DNA of 64,000 bases, from assembly GCA_031390755.1 (NCBI GenBank), contig JANMTS010000047.1:35359-99358 (forward strand), read 5' to 3'. Below the pieces are notes generated by a model that had not been told where the DNA came from, made no database searches, and worked only from the letters and a program-made list of their open reading frames with translations. A program made the position numbers and the translations under genes. This document shows positions 63,591 through 64,000 of the stretch, in pieces (position 1 is the stretch's first letter; the number at the start of each line of letters is the position of its first letter). Source of the DNA: DATMER01 sp031390755. GTDB taxonomy: Bacteria; Acidobacteriota; Thermoanaerobaculia; Multivoradales; UBA5704.

Positions 63591-64000
63591 ATGAAGGTCA
63601 TCGTCCAGATCCCCTGCTTCAACGAGGAGCGCACGCTCCCCCAGGTCGTGGCGGACATCCCGCGGCGGATCGAGGGCGTGGACAAGGTGGAGATCCTGGT
63701 GGTGGACGACGGCAGCACGGACGCGACCGTCGAGGTCGCGCGCCGCTGCGGCGTCGACCACGTGGTGCGCCACACGCGCAACCAGGGCCTCGCCCGGGCC
63801 TTCCGCAGCGGTCTCGACGCGGCCCTTCTCCTGGGAGCGGACATCGTCGTCAACACCGACGCCGACAACCAGTATGCGGGCAGCGCCATCCCCGATCTGA
63901 TCCGGCCGATCCTCGAAGGCAGGGCCGACGTGGTGGTGGGCGACCGGCGCACGGACACCATCCCCCACTTCTCGCCGCTCAAGCGGCGGCTGCAGAAGCT
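63591..64000 (+). CDS. GT2 glycosyltransferase, N-terminal part (runs off the window)
   Basis: The first 136 residues are visible: MKVIVQIPCFNEERTLPQVV, VEILVVDDGSTDATVEVA, a VVNTDADNQYAG metal-binding segment and VVGDRRTDTIPHFSPLKRRL. These are typical of DPM1-like GT2 enzymes. It continues beyond base 64000. It is divergent from the neighbouring GT2 gene, the two starts being 30 bp apart. No good Shine-Dalgarno is seen, so translation may begin from a very short leader. Confidence 0.85.
   Translation, partial: MKVIVQIPCFNEERTLPQVVADIPRRIEGVDKVEILVVDDGSTDATVEVARRCGVDHVVRHTRNQGLARAFRSGLDAALLLGADIVVNTDADNQYAGSAIPDLIRPILEGRADVVVGDRRTDTIPHFSPLKRRLQK

Overview
This is a GC-rich window of about 64 kb. 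Gene content and protein style suggest an Acidobacteriota chromosome, probably of the Thermoanaerobaculia/Holophagae type. The clues are several TPR-CHAT proteins, a small secreted protein of a kind I associate with acidobacteria, latent-endonuclease MutL, two-subunit glycyl-tRNA synthetase, and a RAYT-type transposase remnant. The assignment is an inference. I see no rRNA, tRNA, CRISPR array, prophage or complete insertion sequence.

Layout. (1) 0-9.2 kb is a protease and peptide region. A secreted HExxH metallopeptidase diverges from a tandem array of small basic proline-rich peptide genes and exported, C-terminally anchored TPR-CHAT proteases (peptide 1, CHAT 1, peptide 2, CHAT 2, peptide 3). 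This repeated cassette is the best candidate for an undescribed system here. (2) 9.2-13.3 kb holds a sugar-nucleotide epimerase, a damaged DUF433/DUF5615-type toxin-antitoxin pair, small membrane proteins, a methyltransferase, and a 0.6-kb non-coding element with palindromic ends and a 21-bp repeat array. (3) 13.4-24.3 kb is the translation and RNA operon rimP-nusA-infB-ylxP-rbfA-nrnA-truB followed by rpsO-pnp, with a strong promoter and an attenuator-like terminator ahead of rimP. (4) 24.3-31.8 kb is mostly housekeeping (Nif3-like, TatD, a stand-alone tRNA-binding domain, Hsp33, RadC, sirtuin, agmatinase-type ureohydrolase), plus a two-gene cassette of unknown function (107 aa + 590 aa). (5) 31.8-37.9 kb is a three-gene minus-strand operon: a lipoprotein TPR-CHAT protease, an unknown 313-aa protein and a metzincin-like metalloprotease. 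(6) 38.2-48.8 kb carries mutL, pyruvate phosphate dikinase, a NACHT-FGE fusion and glyQ-glyS. (7) 48.8-49.9 kb is non-coding, with a RAYT transposase remnant, another copy of the palindrome seen at 11 kb, and a 20-bp repeat array. (8) 49.9-64 kb is a cell-surface glycosylation locus with GT2, GT4 and GT-C enzymes, and SAM methyltransferases fused to glycosyltransferases in both domain orders.

How the parts fit. The translation operon and scattered core genes mark a stable chromosomal backbone. Between these blocks lie lineage-specific modules: two independent CHAT loci, the NACHT-FGE protein, the 107/590-aa pair and the glycan locus. The two non-coding repeat elements share a palindrome of about 45 nt, and one lies beside the transposase remnant, so they are probably members of one dispersed repeat family. 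Most long ORFs antisense to these genes are high-GC shadows and were left out.
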